Source of the DNA: Lachnospiraceae bacterium A2
GTDB lineage: Bacteria > Bacillota > Clostridia > Lachnospirales > Lachnospiraceae
Assembly (NCBI GenBank): GCA_000403315.2
Contig: KE159641.1
Location: forward strand, 126,501 to 190,500
Direction of reading: 5' to 3'
DNA: 64,000 nt
Below, in pieces: positions 63,499-64,000 of the stretch. The stretch's first letter is position 1; each line of letters starts with the position of its first letter. The notes under the pieces were generated by a model. It was not told the origin of the DNA. It was given only the letters and a program-made list of their open reading frames with translations, and did not search any database. The position numbers and the translations under genes are program-made.

Positions 63499-63536
63499 GC
63501 CCATTTTCCATAAAAAAATTCTTTAAGTACCTTAGC

Positions 63537-63697
63537 GCGTGTCTGAAAATTCATTCCCGCCATCTGCATCCCCTAATTTGCGGCATATTTCTGCCAAATT
63601 CAGTCAACGTAGCCCGCTACGCCTCCTTCATTTGGCAAAAATCTCCCACAAATTGTAGAATACATCTGTCAGAAAGCAATTTTCAGACACGCTCTAG
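63537..63697. repeat. family B repeat, second full copy
   Basis: Ends GCGTGTCTGAAAATT and AATTTTCAGACACGC, with centre GTCAACGTAGCCCGCTACGC. Inserted in the ATPase gene right after the Walker A segment. Confidence 0.85.
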
Positions 63698-63912
63698 TCT
63701 CTCCACAAAATTGGATTTTCTGCCAGCATTTTCCCCAACAACAACTGCTGTCTTTAAAATACCGCACTTTGGCTCCGCTGATACATAAGAACCGGGAAAC
63801 CTGTTTTTTCTTCCGTATCCGGTGCAAGCATAGAAAATTCTGCATGTTCCCGGAATGACATGAAATTTTCAAAATTATAATTTAATACCATATTCCTGTC
63901 CCCCTGCGCTCC

Positions 63913-64000
63913 TCACCGGTCCTCCAGCAGCGTTTCCGCCAGCCCGCCATACCCATAAAGCTTCATCGCATCCTGAATGCCTTCCGCAACTTCCTCCCGG
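63913..64000 (-). CDS. unidentified protein, C-terminal end only
   Basis: Frame entering from beyond the window: REEVAEGIQDAMKLYGYGGL, AETLLEDR, then TGA at 63913. The stop is 21 bp upstream of the ATPase pseudogene start, suggesting a former operon. Too short to identify. Confidence 0.55.
   Translation of the reverse strand, partial: REEVAEGIQDAMKLYGYGGLAETLLEDR

Larger units (their letters stand above)
62114..63891 (-). pseudogene. AAA family ATPase (AAA_21-like), broken by repeats and frameshifts
   Basis: A start at ATG 63891 (GGGGGACAGGAAT upstream) gives VLNYNFENFMSFREHAEFSM. The frame shifts at an A6 run near 63806, after which VVVGENAGRKSNFVERL reads as a degenerate Walker A. A family B element interrupts next (63537-63697), then a 161-bp element (63338-63498). 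The coding frame resumes as SFELEVLLDGKYFYLYHLEI (to 63117), shifts again, and goes on to 62467 with KVVFADEMDRVLSFIHGKQH (Walker B region) and FVFTTHNVRHLDLRNYMKEQ. A family A copy cuts it at 62328-62466; the frame after that (62114-62327) may be its end or unrelated. OLD/AAA-type ATPases are often parts of defence systems; this copy is dead. Confidence 0.7.

Overview
The window reads as chromosomal DNA of an anaerobic Clostridia species, most likely a Lachnospiraceae gut bacterium. This is inferred from gene content: a diaminopimelate-type MurE, a PASTA-domain Ser/Thr kinase with its PP2C phosphatase, the dnaE-pfkA pair, the block def-fmt-yugP-rsmB-rlmN-stp-prkC-rsgA-rpe-thiN, an agr-type quorum-sensing locus, and AGGAGG-type ribosome binding sites. 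Most genes lie on the minus strand. No rRNA, tRNA or CRISPR array was recognised.

Layout. 1-5.8 kb: pfkA (cut by the window edge), dnaE, and a DUF2185/DUF4241-like protein. 6.1-7.9 kb: a BlaI/BlaR1-type regulatory pair with a small secreted protein. 8.0-11.7 kb: a LytTR response regulator and a two-gene operon for a secreted protein; both promoters carry the same direct-repeat box. 11.9-15.1 kb: phosphohexomutase, CPBP membrane protease and an esterase. 15.2-26.6 kb is an accessory region. It holds fragments of insertion sequences and of a conjugative element, dispersed hairpin repeats, small enzymes (flavin reductase, monooxygenase, YciI), an unrecognised three-gene cassette and an Lsa-like ABC-F gene. 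26.8-33.8 kb: a sugar operon (fucose-isomerase-family protein, xylulokinase-type kinase, LacI regulator), a MATE exporter and ychF. 33.9-35.4 kb: an integrase remnant, nested inverted repeats and a GNAT gene. 35.5-39.5 kb: an agr locus (agrC, agrD, agrB, two unknown genes, a LytTR regulator) whose agrC has an in-frame TAG. 39.5-53.3 kb: a housekeeping run from murE to the thiamine pyrophosphokinase gene. 53.7-59.2 kb: a hybrid histidine kinase, an HD-GYP response regulator and a small alarmone synthetase. 59.4-64 kb: a membrane-anchored alpha/beta hydrolase and a heavily interrupted AAA ATPase pseudogene.

Three signals stand out. First, two LytTR circuits can be read directly from DNA: box pairs 20-22 bp apart lie upstream of one regulator and its likely target operon, and another pair lies upstream of agrD. 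Second, several families of short non-coding repeats recur. Family A is about 138 bp with three hairpins. Family B has GCGTGTTTGAAAATT ends. A 161-bp element has about 20-bp terminal inverted repeats. Family C has TATAGGAAA ends. Some sit inside broken genes, which suggests mobility. Third, the agr receptor kinase gene appears intact except for one amber codon.
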